Shown here: positions 1 to 6,125 of the stretch, in pieces
Layout: the number at the start of each line of letters is the position of its first letter
Position numbering within the stretch: position 1 is the first letter of the stretch
Assembly (NCBI GenBank): GCA_025057405.1
Contig: JANWXV010000014.1
Location: 1 to 11,058 of the forward strand
Source of the DNA: Candidatus Bipolaricaulota bacterium
Lineage (GTDB): Bacteria; Bipolaricaulota; Bipolaricaulia; RBG-16-55-9; DRXL01
Length of the DNA stretch: 11,058 nucleotides
Direction of reading: 5' to 3'
Position numbers and translations under genes: made by a program
Notes under the pieces: model-generated
Told to the model about the DNA's origin: nothing
What the model saw: the letters and a program-made list of their open reading frames with translations, nothing else
The model's database searches: none

Positions 1-1026
1 ACGGATCGTCTCCAGATTGATCTGAATCTGCTCGGGCAAGTGCGCGTAGTCGTCTATCAGCACCATAGGCGAGCGCAAGAGAAATTCAAAGCGCCGTTCG
101 GGCAGTTGAAACCCGCGCAGATGCGCGGCCATCTGCTGAAAAGAAAGCCCCAGCGAGCGCCCGACGCTCAGCGCCGCCAGCGCGTTGTAGATATTATGCT
201 TCCCCGGAACATTCAGCTCGACGGCTCCCCTCGGGCGTCCTTGCCACGCGATCGCAAAGCGCGTCTGTTCTCTATCAAACTCCAGATCGTAAGCGACTAG
301 ATCGGCCGGGCGCTCGATGCTGTATGTGAGCACCGAGTGAGAATCTTTAAGAATCGCTTCTTGAATGCCCAGATCGTCAGCGCAGACGACAGCCCGCTCG
401 CTCTGCCCGACAAACTGTCTGAAGCTTTCTTGCAGGGCGTGCTCGCTCCCGTAGTTGGTGAGGTGATCCCGCCCGATGTTGGTGACGACGGCGATCTGGG
501 GATGGAGCTGCAAGAAATACCCGTCGCTCTCGCAGACTTCGGCGACTACGTGCCGTCCGCGACCGTAGCGGGCGTGGGTGCCCAGCGTCGGCGAGGCGGC
601 CCCCAAGATAAACGTCGGATCGAGCTGGGCGCGCATCAAGAGTGTGGCGATCATCGCCGCGGTGGTCGTCTTGCCGTGAGTCCCCGTGACGCCGATGCTG
701 TATCGGTCGCTCATCAGCGTTCGCAGAAGCTCCAAGCGATGGACGATGGGCAGCCCGCGGCGGCGCGCGACGCGCAGCTCGACGTTGTCGGTGGGGATGG
801 CCGAAGAGAAGACGACCGCGTCGGCATCTTGAAGATGCGCGGCGTCATGCCCGATGGCGATGGGGATCCCTAGGGCGTGCAGCTCGCGCGTTCGCTGGTT
901 CTCGCAAATATTGGAGCCACTGACAGCAAATCCCATCTCGTGGCAGACTTTTGCTAAGGCGCTCATGCCGTCGCCGCCGATCCCAACAAAATGCAGAGCC
1001 GTCTTAAGCTTTTTTTGTCTGTTCAT
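1..1026 (-). CDS. murC: UDP-N-acetylmuramate--L-alanine ligase, C-terminus cut by window edge
   Basis: MurC is the cytoplasmic ATP-dependent ligase that adds L-alanine to UDP-N-acetylmuramate, the first step in building the peptidoglycan peptide stem. I translated 342 codons with no stop; the family is usually about 450-480 residues, so roughly the last quarter lies outside the window. Visible motifs are an N-terminal Rossmann start (HFVGIGGDGMSALA, residues 12-25), the ATP P-loop TGTHGKTTT (about 112-121), the acidic segment EVCESDGYF, NIGRDHLTNYG in the central domain, GKHNIYNALAAL, ERRFE, and DDYAHLPEQI at 325-334 opening the C-terminal domain. The family form of that last motif is DDYGHHPTEI, so the second His is Leu here. 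The ATG at 1026 follows GAGGTG with 7-nt spacing and overlaps the 3' end of murG by 23 nt, which indicates coupled translation. The identification is very secure. Confidence 0.96.
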   Translation of the reverse strand, partial: MNRQKKLKTALHFVGIGGDGMSALAKVCHEMGFAVSGSNICENQRTRELHALGIPIAIGHDAAHLQDADAVVFSSAIPTDNVELRVARRRGLPIVHRLELLRTLMSDRYSIGVTGTHGKTTTAAMIATLLMRAQLDPTFILGAASPTLGTHARYGRGRHVVAEVCESDGYFLQLHPQIAVVTNIGRDHLTNYGSEHALQESFRQFVGQSERAVVCADDLGIQEAILKDSHSVLTYSIERPADLVAYDLEFDREQTRFAIAWQGRPRGAVELNVPGKHNIYNALAALSVGRSLGLSFQQMAAHLRGFQLPERRFEFLLRSPMVLIDDYAHLPEQIQINLETIR

Positions 1027-2110
1027 AGAGTAGCACCTCGATCTCGCGCAAGATGGACAGTAAAGCGTTGCTTGGATTTCGATGCTCTCTCTGCTGAGAG
1101 AGCGCGGGTGAACGTCGTAAGAGCGCCCGGATCTCTTGGGCCAAGCGTTGAGAGGTTAGCTCGCGTTCGGGGAGCACGGCGCACCAAGAAGAGTCCCCCA
1201 GGCGTTGGGCGTTGGCTCTTTGATGATCGTTAGCAGCGCCCGCCCACGGGACGATGACCGCGGGCTTGCGAAGCGCTGCTAGTTCGGAGAGCGTCGAGGC
1301 TCCCGCGCGGGCGACGACGACATCGGCGGTCGCGAGCGCGCTGCCCATCTCAGTAATATAGGGCACCAGCACCGTATAAGCCCCCTGGCCGTTCAAGAAC
1401 CGGGGCGAATGACCGTTGGTTCCGACAGAATCCCCAGTGACAATGAGAAATTGCAGCTCTTTTAGGTCTTCTCGCAGCGCCAGAGCTGTTTGCGTCAGCA
1501 CGCGCGAGCCGCGGCTGCCGCCGAAGACCAAAACAGTCTTACGGTCGGGATAGAGCCGAAAGCGCTTCTGGTCGGGGCGCGCTGAGAGAATCTGAGGGCG
1601 GATGGGCAGTCCCGTGACGACGAGCCGGCGCGCCTGCAGATGCTGAGCCGATTCGGGGTACGTGACACAAACAGTAGAAACCCACGGCGCGAGCAGTCTA
1701 TTGACCAAGCCGGGGGAGAGATTCTGCTCATGGATGAGAGTAGGGATTCTCAGCAAAATACCCCAAACGAGCGGGGGAAAAGCCGCGTAGCCGCCGGTGC
1801 CCACGATCACTGATGGGCGCGTCCGAAGAAGCACCCAGAGCGCGTGCAGAAGAGCTATGGGCAATAACAACATCGCCCACAGCGCCCAGAGCCACCAAAG
1901 AGAGCGCTGGCCGGGGCGGGTCAGGGGCCGCACCGGTAGCAGATAGACGCTCATCGCGTTGGCCCACGAGCGCGAAACGATCTCTCTCTCAAGGCCGTAG
2001 CGGCTGCCCACATAGACGCGCCGCAGGCCCTCACCCAACCCTTCCAAGATCGCCAAGGCGGGATAGAGATGCCCTCCCGTCCCGCCCCCACAGACGAGCA
2101 CCGTCTTCAT
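1004..2110 (-). CDS. murG: UDP-GlcNAc--undecaprenyl-pyrophosphoryl-MurNAc-pentapeptide GlcNAc transferase (lipid II synthase)
   Basis: MurG is a GT28-family (GT-B fold) peripheral membrane enzyme. It transfers GlcNAc from UDP-GlcNAc to lipid I on the inner face of the cytoplasmic membrane to make lipid II. With this start the protein has 368 residues, a typical length. Motifs seen are the N-terminal glycine loop GGTGGH (9-14, containing the conserved His), HEQN (127-130), the second loop GGSRGS (197-202; often GGSQGA), the nucleotide-sugar signature ARAGASTLSEL (267-277), and NDHQRANA (294-301). A Trp/Leu-rich hydrophobic stretch at about 71-96 fits membrane association. I chose the ATG at 2110 because AAGGAG lies 6 nt upstream; an in-frame TTG at 2128 would put that Shine-Dalgarno sequence inside the gene. 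The start lies inside the end of ftsW (80-nt overlap) and the end overlaps murC, so ftsW-murG-murC are probably co-translated. Confidence 0.97.
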   Translation of the reverse strand: MKTVLVCGGGTGGHLYPALAILEGLGEGLRRVYVGSRYGLEREIVSRSWANAMSVYLLPVRPLTRPGQRSLWWLWALWAMLLLPIALLHALWVLLRTRPSVIVGTGGYAAFPPLVWGILLRIPTLIHEQNLSPGLVNRLLAPWVSTVCVTYPESAQHLQARRLVVTGLPIRPQILSARPDQKRFRLYPDRKTVLVFGGSRGSRVLTQTALALREDLKELQFLIVTGDSVGTNGHSPRFLNGQGAYTVLVPYITEMGSALATADVVVARAGASTLSELAALRKPAVIVPWAGAANDHQRANAQRLGDSSWCAVLPERELTSQRLAQEIRALLRRSPALSQQREHRNPSNALLSILREIEVLLYEQTKKA

Positions 2111-3185
2111 GAGAAGCTCCTTGTGCAATCTTCAAGAGAATCCCCGTCATCGCCAACGAAACGATCAGCGAAGATCCCCCATAACTGATAAACGGCAACG
2201 TCAGCCCGGTGACAGGCAACAGCCCCGTGGCGACTCCGATGTTAATCGCTGCTTGAGTCAAGAGCGTGAACGTGATCCCCGACGCCAAGAGCGCGCCAAA
2301 GCGATCAGAGGCTCTCAGAGCAATCGAATACCCCAGATAGCCCAAATAGAGAAAGAGACCGATAACGAGAAGCGCTCCCCAGAATCCCAGCTCTTCGCCG
2401 ACGATGGCGAAGATAAAATCGTTATAGGGTTCGGGGAGATAGAGCAGCTTCTCGCGGCTCTCCCCCAGCCCGCGCCCCAAGAGTCCCCCAGAGCCAATCG
2501 CTGTGAGAGACTGAATGAGCTGATAGCCCTCGGTGGTGCTGTAGCGAAAGGGATCGAGAAACGCCAGAAAACGCGCAAAACGATAGGGCGCTTGGACGAT
2601 CAGCCACGTCAAGACGGGCAGGGCCGCCAGCGCCACCAGCGCCAGATGAAGCAGCCGTCCTCCTCCAAGAAAGAGCATATAACTTGCGATCACCAAGAAG
2701 ATAAACGCCATCGCAAAGTCGGACTGTTTGAGCGCGATGAGCGCGCCCACGCCGGAGATCGCAAGAGCTGCTAGGGGGCCGTCTGTAAAATCTCGGATGC
2801 GCTCGCCCTTGCGCGTGACCATCGCGGCGAGAGAGAGAATCAGAGCGAGTTTGAAGAACTCTGTAGGCTGAATCTGAAACGGGCCGGGCAGGCGCAACCA
2901 ACTGCCGCGCACCGTCAAGCCGGGGACGAGCGTCAAGCCCAGCAAGCCGAACGCTAGCAAGAGTATCTTGTCGTCCCAGTCCATCAGACGGCGATAGGGA
3001 ATCCGTGTGCAGACCCAGAAGACCAAAACCCCTACGGCCAACGCTATGAGATGCTTAATCAGAAAGTGTGTTGGGTTGTCATAGTGAATAGCCGAAGCCG
3101 GGAGGCTCGCGCTGGCGATCATGACCGTGCCCAGCATGGTAAGAAGACCGACGACGAGCAAGAGCCGCGGTGCGACGTCCGACAC
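2031..3185 (-). CDS. ftsW: SEDS-family peptidoglycan glycosyltransferase FtsW
   Basis: FtsW is a multi-pass inner-membrane SEDS protein that polymerises lipid II at the division septum with a class B PBP. The 384-residue product shows about ten hydrophobic segments and the family motifs QPTEF (106-110; usually QPSEF), GYQLIQSL (220-227), the catalytic-loop motif YLPEPYNDFIFA (249-260, with Asp256 matching the essential SEDS Asp), GEELG, and GLTLPFISYGGSS (327-339). The usual P-D-x-G-T-A motif reads S-D-F-A-M-A here. RodA and SpoVE are the alternatives; the murD-ftsW-murG-murC context favours FtsW. The GTG at 3185 is chosen because AAAGGGAGG precedes it by 9 nt. An in-frame TTG at 3239 would add 18 residues across a stable hairpin and has no better signal. 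The last ~26 residues (polar, Arg/Gly-rich) are encoded inside murG and extend beyond where SEDS proteins usually end. Confidence 0.95.
   Translation of the reverse strand: MSDVAPRLLLVVGLLTMLGTVMIASASLPASAIHYDNPTHFLIKHLIALAVGVLVFWVCTRIPYRRLMDWDDKILLLAFGLLGLTLVPGLTVRGSWLRLPGPFQIQPTEFFKLALILSLAAMVTRKGERIRDFTDGPLAALAISGVGALIALKQSDFAMAFIFLVIASYMLFLGGGRLLHLALVALAALPVLTWLIVQAPYRFARFLAFLDPFRYSTTEGYQLIQSLTAIGSGGLLGRGLGESREKLLYLPEPYNDFIFAIVGEELGFWGALLVIGLFLYLGYLGYSIALRASDRFGALLASGITFTLLTQAAINIGVATGLLPVTGLTLPFISYGGSSLIVSLAMTGILLKIAQGASHEDGARLWGRDGRASLSRLGDLGRVG
2117..2122 (-). promoter_or_regulatory. Ribosome binding site of murG
   Basis: On the minus strand AAGGAG is followed by a 6-nt spacer and ATG at 2110. 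This site decides the murG start against the upstream TTG at 2128. It lies inside the ftsW coding sequence. Confidence 0.8.
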
Positions 3186-3194
3186 GGTGTTGCG

Positions 3195-3203
3195 CCTCCC
3201 TTT
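3195..3203 (-). promoter_or_regulatory. Ribosome binding site of ftsW
   Basis: On the minus strand AAAGGGAGG is followed by a 9-nt spacer and the GTG start at 3185. This supports GTG 3185 over TTG 3239. It begins 2 nt after the hairpin at 3206-3227. Confidence 0.7.
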
Positions 3204-3205
3204 CA

Positions 3206-3227
3206 GGGCAAGCCCCTGGGCCTGCCC
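3206..3227 (-). promoter_or_regulatory. Strong hairpin in the murD-ftsW spacer
   Basis: In the minus-strand transcript GGGCAGGCCC is followed by AG and GGGCUUGCCC. The ten-base arms pair throughout with a single G-U wobble; in practice the loop would open by a pair or two. No U-run follows, so it is not a standard intrinsic terminator. Its position, 2 nt before the ftsW Shine-Dalgarno sequence, suggests a role in translation initiation or in mRNA processing between murD and ftsW. The structure is seen in the sequence; the role is inferred. Confidence 0.55.
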
Positions 3228-3252
3228 TACGATGGGCAAAACAGATGCGTCT

Positions 3253-4680
3253 CTACCCTAGCAGTGATTGTCTCTGGGCTGAAGGCCCGCGGGTCGAGAG
3301 AGAGGCTGGGCTTTGTCTAGATGGAGTGGGACGAATGTCCTCGACAGATCGGCGCAAGACCGCTTGACGAAACGCTTCGCCGCGCTCTTCGTAATTGGAG
3401 AAGCGATCGAAGCTGGCGCACGCCGGCGAGAGCAGACAGCTCGCGCCGGGGTAACGCAGAGCACGTTCGATGGCTTCGTCGAAAATCTCAACAAAGACGA
3501 ATCTTCTAAAGTTGGCTCGCTCTAAAGCGTGGGCGATCTGGGGAGCGCTCTCGCCGATGAGACAGACTTCGCGGATCTCGTAGCGCGAGAGCGCTTCGGC
3601 CAGCAGAGAGAAGTCTTGGCCCTTGGCGCGTCCTCCTAAGATCAGCACCAGTGGGCCGGGGATGGCCGCTAGAGCCGCGAGGGTGGCGTGCACGGTCGTC
3701 GCTTTGGAATCGTCGTAGAACTTGACGCCCGCGATCTCGGCAATGAACTCTTGGCGATGGGGCAGGCGGGGGAGATCTTCGCGTTGGGGCATTGGGAGAT
3801 CGGGAGCGAAGAGGCGAGCCGCCGCCCACGCCGCAGCGGCATTCAGCCGCCAGTGCTCTGCAAGCGCGTTCAAGTTAGAGCTGACAGCAGATTTCGGTAG
3901 CGGATTAAGCGAATTTTTTTCGCTAAATCTGCTTAATCTGTTACCGACATCCGTTGTCAGCTTCCCCGTCAAGAGATCGTCATAGAAGATCACTCGAGAG
4001 CGCGGGCGCTGGGGCAGACTCAGATCGCGTGAGAGCACGAGAAGATCGTCTTCGGTCTGGTTCTCGAAGATGCGACACTTTGCTTTTAGATACTCTTCAA
4101 AGCTGCCGTGACGATCCAAGTGATTGGGCGCGATATTCAAAAAGACCGCGACGTGGGGACGAAATCTCTCGATAGATTCCAACTGAAAGCTGCTGGTTTC
4201 TAAGACGACGATAGTCTCTGAAGTGATCTCGTAGATTCTTTCGCTTAAGGGAACGCCTAAATTCCCGGCGCTGATGACGTCCAGATCGGCTTTCTTCAGG
4301 AGCTTTTCGATGAGCAGCGTCGTTGTAGATTTGCCATTCGTTCCGGTGACCGCGATGATCTTGGAGCTAGGGCAGAAGCGATAGGCCAATTCGAGTTCGC
4401 CCCAGACGGGAATCCCTCGGGCGCGGGCGGCTTGTACTATGGGAGCATAGATAGAAATCCCCGGCGATAAGACGACCAGCTCGGCCGAGTCGAGCGCTCG
4501 CTGGGTGTGCTCGCGTTCTTCGTAGGGGATTTGGAGCTTATGTAGGGTCGCGCGTGCGGCTTCGCTGATGGAAGCACCGTCGCTGACGAAGACCGACGCT
4601 CCTAGACTACGGAGCAGTCGAGCCGCGGCAAGGCCACTGCGCCCCGCTCCCAGCACGACGACGCGACTCCCCGCTCGCAT
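3253..4680 (-). CDS. murD: UDP-N-acetylmuramoylalanine--D-glutamate ligase
   Basis: MurD is the cytoplasmic ligase that adds D-glutamate to UDP-MurNAc-L-Ala with ATP. From ATG 4680 it has 475 residues, slightly long for the family. In order: N-terminal Rossmann motif VVVLGAGRSGLAAA (7-20), LSPGI, P-loop VTGTNGKSTTT (111-121), ETSSFQLE, NIAPNHLDRHG, the KAK segment containing the usual carbamylated Lys (about 199-201), DDSKATT (323-329), LILGGRAKGQDF, and the C-terminal signature SPACASFDRFSNYEERG (418-434). Residues 241-267 are encoded by an 80-bp palindrome. Just after it, the usual G.HN..NA motif reads AEHWRLNA. About 30 Ser/Arg-rich residues follow the normal end of the fold. The start is uncertain: ATG 4680 fits the family N-terminus and has only a weak GAGA upstream; GTG 4692 adds four residues and sits in a hairpin stem. 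Confidence 0.96.
   Translation of the reverse strand: MRAGSRVVVLGAGRSGLAAARLLRSLGASVFVSDGASISEAARATLHKLQIPYEEREHTQRALDSAELVVLSPGISIYAPIVQAARARGIPVWGELELAYRFCPSSKIIAVTGTNGKSTTTLLIEKLLKKADLDVISAGNLGVPLSERIYEITSETIVVLETSSFQLESIERFRPHVAVFLNIAPNHLDRHGSFEEYLKAKCRIFENQTEDDLLVLSRDLSLPQRPRSRVIFYDDLLTGKLTTDVGNRLSRFSEKNSLNPLPKSAVSSNLNALAEHWRLNAAAAWAAARLFAPDLPMPQREDLPRLPHRQEFIAEIAGVKFYDDSKATTVHATLAALAAIPGPLVLILGGRAKGQDFSLLAEALSRYEIREVCLIGESAPQIAHALERANFRRFVFVEIFDEAIERALRYPGASCLLSPACASFDRFSNYEERGEAFRQAVLRRSVEDIRPTPSRQSPASLSTRGPSAQRQSLLG
3881..3960. repeat. 80-bp palindromic element inserted in frame in murD
   Basis: Arms 3881-3910 and 3931-3960 are inverted copies matching at 25 of 30 positions; the outer six bases (CTGACA / TGTCAG) and the eight-base inner block GATTAAGC / GCTTAATC match perfectly. 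The 20-bp centre includes a T-run flanked by AGCGAA / TTCGCT, a nested shorter stem. The element is visibly more AT-rich than surrounding murD. It is a multiple of codons in effect, open in the murD frame, and encodes about 27 polar residues (LTTDVG to PKSAV). It resembles in-frame palindromic elements known from Rickettsia, or a MITE remnant. I saw no second copy in this window. Confidence 0.65.
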
Positions 4681-4691
4681 AGGCGTTCTCA

Positions 4692-4726
4692 CAAGAGCAG
4701 ACTGTAAGCGAAGCTGCCTGCTCTTG
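4692..4726 (-). promoter_or_regulatory. Inverted repeat/hairpin at the 5' end of murD
   Basis: CAAGAGCAG (4692-4700) and CTGCTCTTG (4718-4726) are perfect 9-bp inverted arms with a 17-nt loop. In the transcript the 3' arm ends on the first base of the alternative GTG start (4692), 12 nt before the ATG at 4680. No U-run follows. It could gate murD translation or be a repressor site. The repeat itself is clear; the function is inferred. Confidence 0.5.
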
Positions 4727-4730
4727 ACAA
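4701..4730 (-). promoter_or_regulatory. Weak candidate promoter for murD
   Basis: On the minus strand TTGTCA (4725-4730; 5 of 6 match to TTGACA) and TACAGT (4701-4706; 4 of 6 to TATAAT) are separated by 18 nt. A transcript would start near 4694, giving a very short leader before ATG 4680. It would let murD-ftsW-murG-murC be transcribed apart from the bamA block. This is a consensus match only, and it overlaps the hairpin at 4692-4726. Confidence 0.25.
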
Positions 4731-4766
4731 GGTCGCCTTCTCTCTAGGGAGGGGAAATCGGCGACC
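4731..4766 (-). repeat. Inverted repeat in the ftcD-murD spacer
   Basis: GGTCGCC (4731-4737) and GGCGACC (4760-4766) are perfect 7-bp GC-rich inverted arms around a 22-nt loop. It lies between the ftcD stop and the murD leader hairpin. It lacks a following T-run on the minus strand, so it is a poor intrinsic terminator. With the hairpin at 4692-4726 it makes a two-stem leader of about 75 nt. Confidence 0.4.
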
Positions 4767-4800
4767 AATTCAGAGGGAACTGACGCAGCTGGGTTGGGAG

Positions 4801-5709
4801 CTAATCGCCCAACTTCTCTGCCAGACGGTTCTCCAGCACTTGGTGGGCTTGAAAATCTTCTAACTGTAAGAAATACTCAGCAGCTTGCAGCAGGGCCGCT
4901 TGGGGCACCAATCCCACGATCTCGCTTCCTACGACCGGGACGCCCCACCGTTGGGCTTCGCGTTTGACTAGCTCATACGCTTGATAAATGGGGGTCTTCT
5001 CGAAATTCGTGAGGTTCATCGAGATCTGCGTCAGCCCACGCCCTTCGAGCGTAAGTCCCAACGCTTTGACATAGCGCAGTCCCCCATCAGACCCGCGCAC
5101 AGCTTTGGCTATTCTCTTGGCGATCTCTAGATTGTTCGTTCCCAGATTGACGTTGAACGCGATCAGCGGCGGGCGCACCCCCACGGCGCTGACCCCCGCC
5201 GTAGGATGCACCACGCGCTCCCCTACGTCCGGTGCCCAATCGGGTTCTTGGATCTTTTTGGGATAATTCTCGAACTGGCCCTTGCGAATGTTGGCCAAAT
5301 CGCGGCGCTCTGGGCGCGTCGCGGCCTCTTCGTAGAAATAGACAGGCACACGAAATCTCTCCCAGATCGCCTGCCCCACCCGCCGCGCCACCTCCACGCA
5401 CTCGGCCACGGTGACGTTCCTCAACGGCACAAAGGGGATCACATCTACGGCTCCCATGCGCGGATGCTCCCCTTGATGCTTCGTCAGGTCTATCAGTTCC
5501 ACAGCGCGCTCGACCAGCCGCAAGACGGCGGTCTCCACGGCAGTCGGCTCCCCCACAAACGTAATGACCGTGCGATGATGATCGGCATCGGGGTCAACGT
5601 CTAACAGAACAGCCCCCGGCGTCTGACGCACGGCCTCGACCACGCGCTCGATCTTGGCGTGGTCGCGCCCTTCGCTGATGTTGGGCACGCACTCCACGAG
5701 AGTCTTCAT
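4801..5709 (-). CDS. ftcD: Glutamate formimidoyltransferase, stand-alone (FtcD N-terminal type)
   Basis: The 302-residue product matches the formiminotransferase part of FTCD over its whole length: start VECVPNISEGRD (5-16), DADHHRTVITFVG (41-53), GEHPRMGAVDVIPFVP (80-95), RKGQFE, HPTAGVSAVGVRPPLIAFNVNL (168-189), and NLTNFEKTPI. His82 in the EHPR motif coincides with the catalytic His82 reported for the porcine enzyme. There is no cyclodeaminase domain. The classical role is transfer of the formimino group from formiminoglutamate to tetrahydrofolate in histidine breakdown. Related single-domain enzymes can also move a formyl group between 5-formyl-THF and glutamate, which would recycle a folate by-product. 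No hut gene is in the window, so the folate-salvage role is plausible but inferred. Its ATG overlaps the fabZ stop by 4 nt (ATGA), so it is translationally coupled to lipid synthesis. Confidence 0.93.
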   Translation of the reverse strand: MKTLVECVPNISEGRDHAKIERVVEAVRQTPGAVLLDVDPDADHHRTVITFVGEPTAVETAVLRLVERAVELIDLTKHQGEHPRMGAVDVIPFVPLRNVTVAECVEVARRVGQAIWERFRVPVYFYEEAATRPERRDLANIRKGQFENYPKKIQEPDWAPDVGERVVHPTAGVSAVGVRPPLIAFNVNLGTNNLEIAKRIAKAVRGSDGGLRYVKALGLTLEGRGLTQISMNLTNFEKTPIYQAYELVKREAQRWGVPVVGSEIVGLVPQAALLQAAEYFLQLEDFQAHQVLENRLAEKLGD

Positions 5710-6119
5710 GGCTCTTGTTGCTCTTCAGCGATGGAGAGCACGGCTTCGGCGACGACGGTCTCATTGACACGAGCGGAGACCCGCGCGCGATAGAAGCCCT
5801 GACGCGCGCGTTCTAGCTCGGCCTCGTAGATGAGCTGATCTCCGGGAGTGACCGGGCGGCGGAAGCGCGCCCGGTCTATGCCAACTAAATATCCCAAGCG
5901 CGGACGATCACGTCCCACCAGAAGCCCTACCGCTTGCGCCATCCCTTCTAAGATGAGAACGCCGGGCATCACCGGGCGCTCCGGGAAGTGCCCCACGAAG
6001 AACGGCTCGTTGGCCGTGACGTTCTTGAGCGCGCGCACGCGCCCCTCGCCCCACTCCAACACCCGATCTACCATCAAGAACGGATACCGATGGGGCAAGA
6101 TCCGCCGGATCTCGTCCAT
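5706..6119 (-). CDS. fabZ: 3-hydroxyacyl-[acyl-carrier-protein] dehydratase FabZ
   Basis: FabZ removes water from 3-hydroxyacyl-ACP in type II fatty acid synthesis and acts in the cytoplasm as a hot-dog-fold enzyme. The 137-residue length is typical. The start region ILPHRYPFLMVDRVLE (7-22), the motif NEPFFVGHFPERPVMPGV (37-54) with catalytic His44, and the helix LEGMAQ with catalytic Glu58 are all present; the 14-residue His-Glu spacing matches the E. coli pair. Most FabZ have EAMAQ where this one has EGMAQ. FabA is excluded by the HRYPFLMVDR start and the Glu (not Asp) active-site residue. It begins 6 nt after the skp stop, with a weak Shine-Dalgarno sequence, so translation is probably coupled. 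The usual neighbours lpxD and lpxA are absent here. Confidence 0.96.
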   Translation of the reverse strand: MDEIRRILPHRYPFLMVDRVLEWGEGRVRALKNVTANEPFFVGHFPERPVMPGVLILEGMAQAVGLLVGRDRPRLGYLVGIDRARFRRPVTPGDQLIYEAELERARQGFYRARVSARVNETVVAEAVLSIAEEQQEP

Positions 6120-6125
6120 AGAGCT

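Noticed and set aside
337..873. Plus-strand open frame of 178 codons
   Set aside because: It lies antisense to murC, whose motifs are certain, and its Arg/Asp/Gly-rich translation resembles no family; it is a by-product of codon use on the other strand.
2111..2128. Longer murG from TTG at 2128
   Set aside because: AAGGAG 6 nt before ATG 2110 would be inside the gene, and MurG proteins normally begin just before the GGTGGH loop.
2109..2774. Plus-strand open frame of 221 codons
   Set aside because: It is antisense to ftsW. Its translation is a Gln/Arg/Asp-rich polar string as expected opposite a Leu/Ile-rich membrane protein.
3186..3239. Longer ftsW from TTG at 3239
   Set aside because: The GTG at 3185 has a good Shine-Dalgarno sequence, and the extra 18 codons would cover a stable hairpin and that ribosome binding site.
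4731..4766. Intrinsic terminator after ftcD
   Set aside because: The 7-bp stem has a 22-nt loop and no T-run following on the minus strand.
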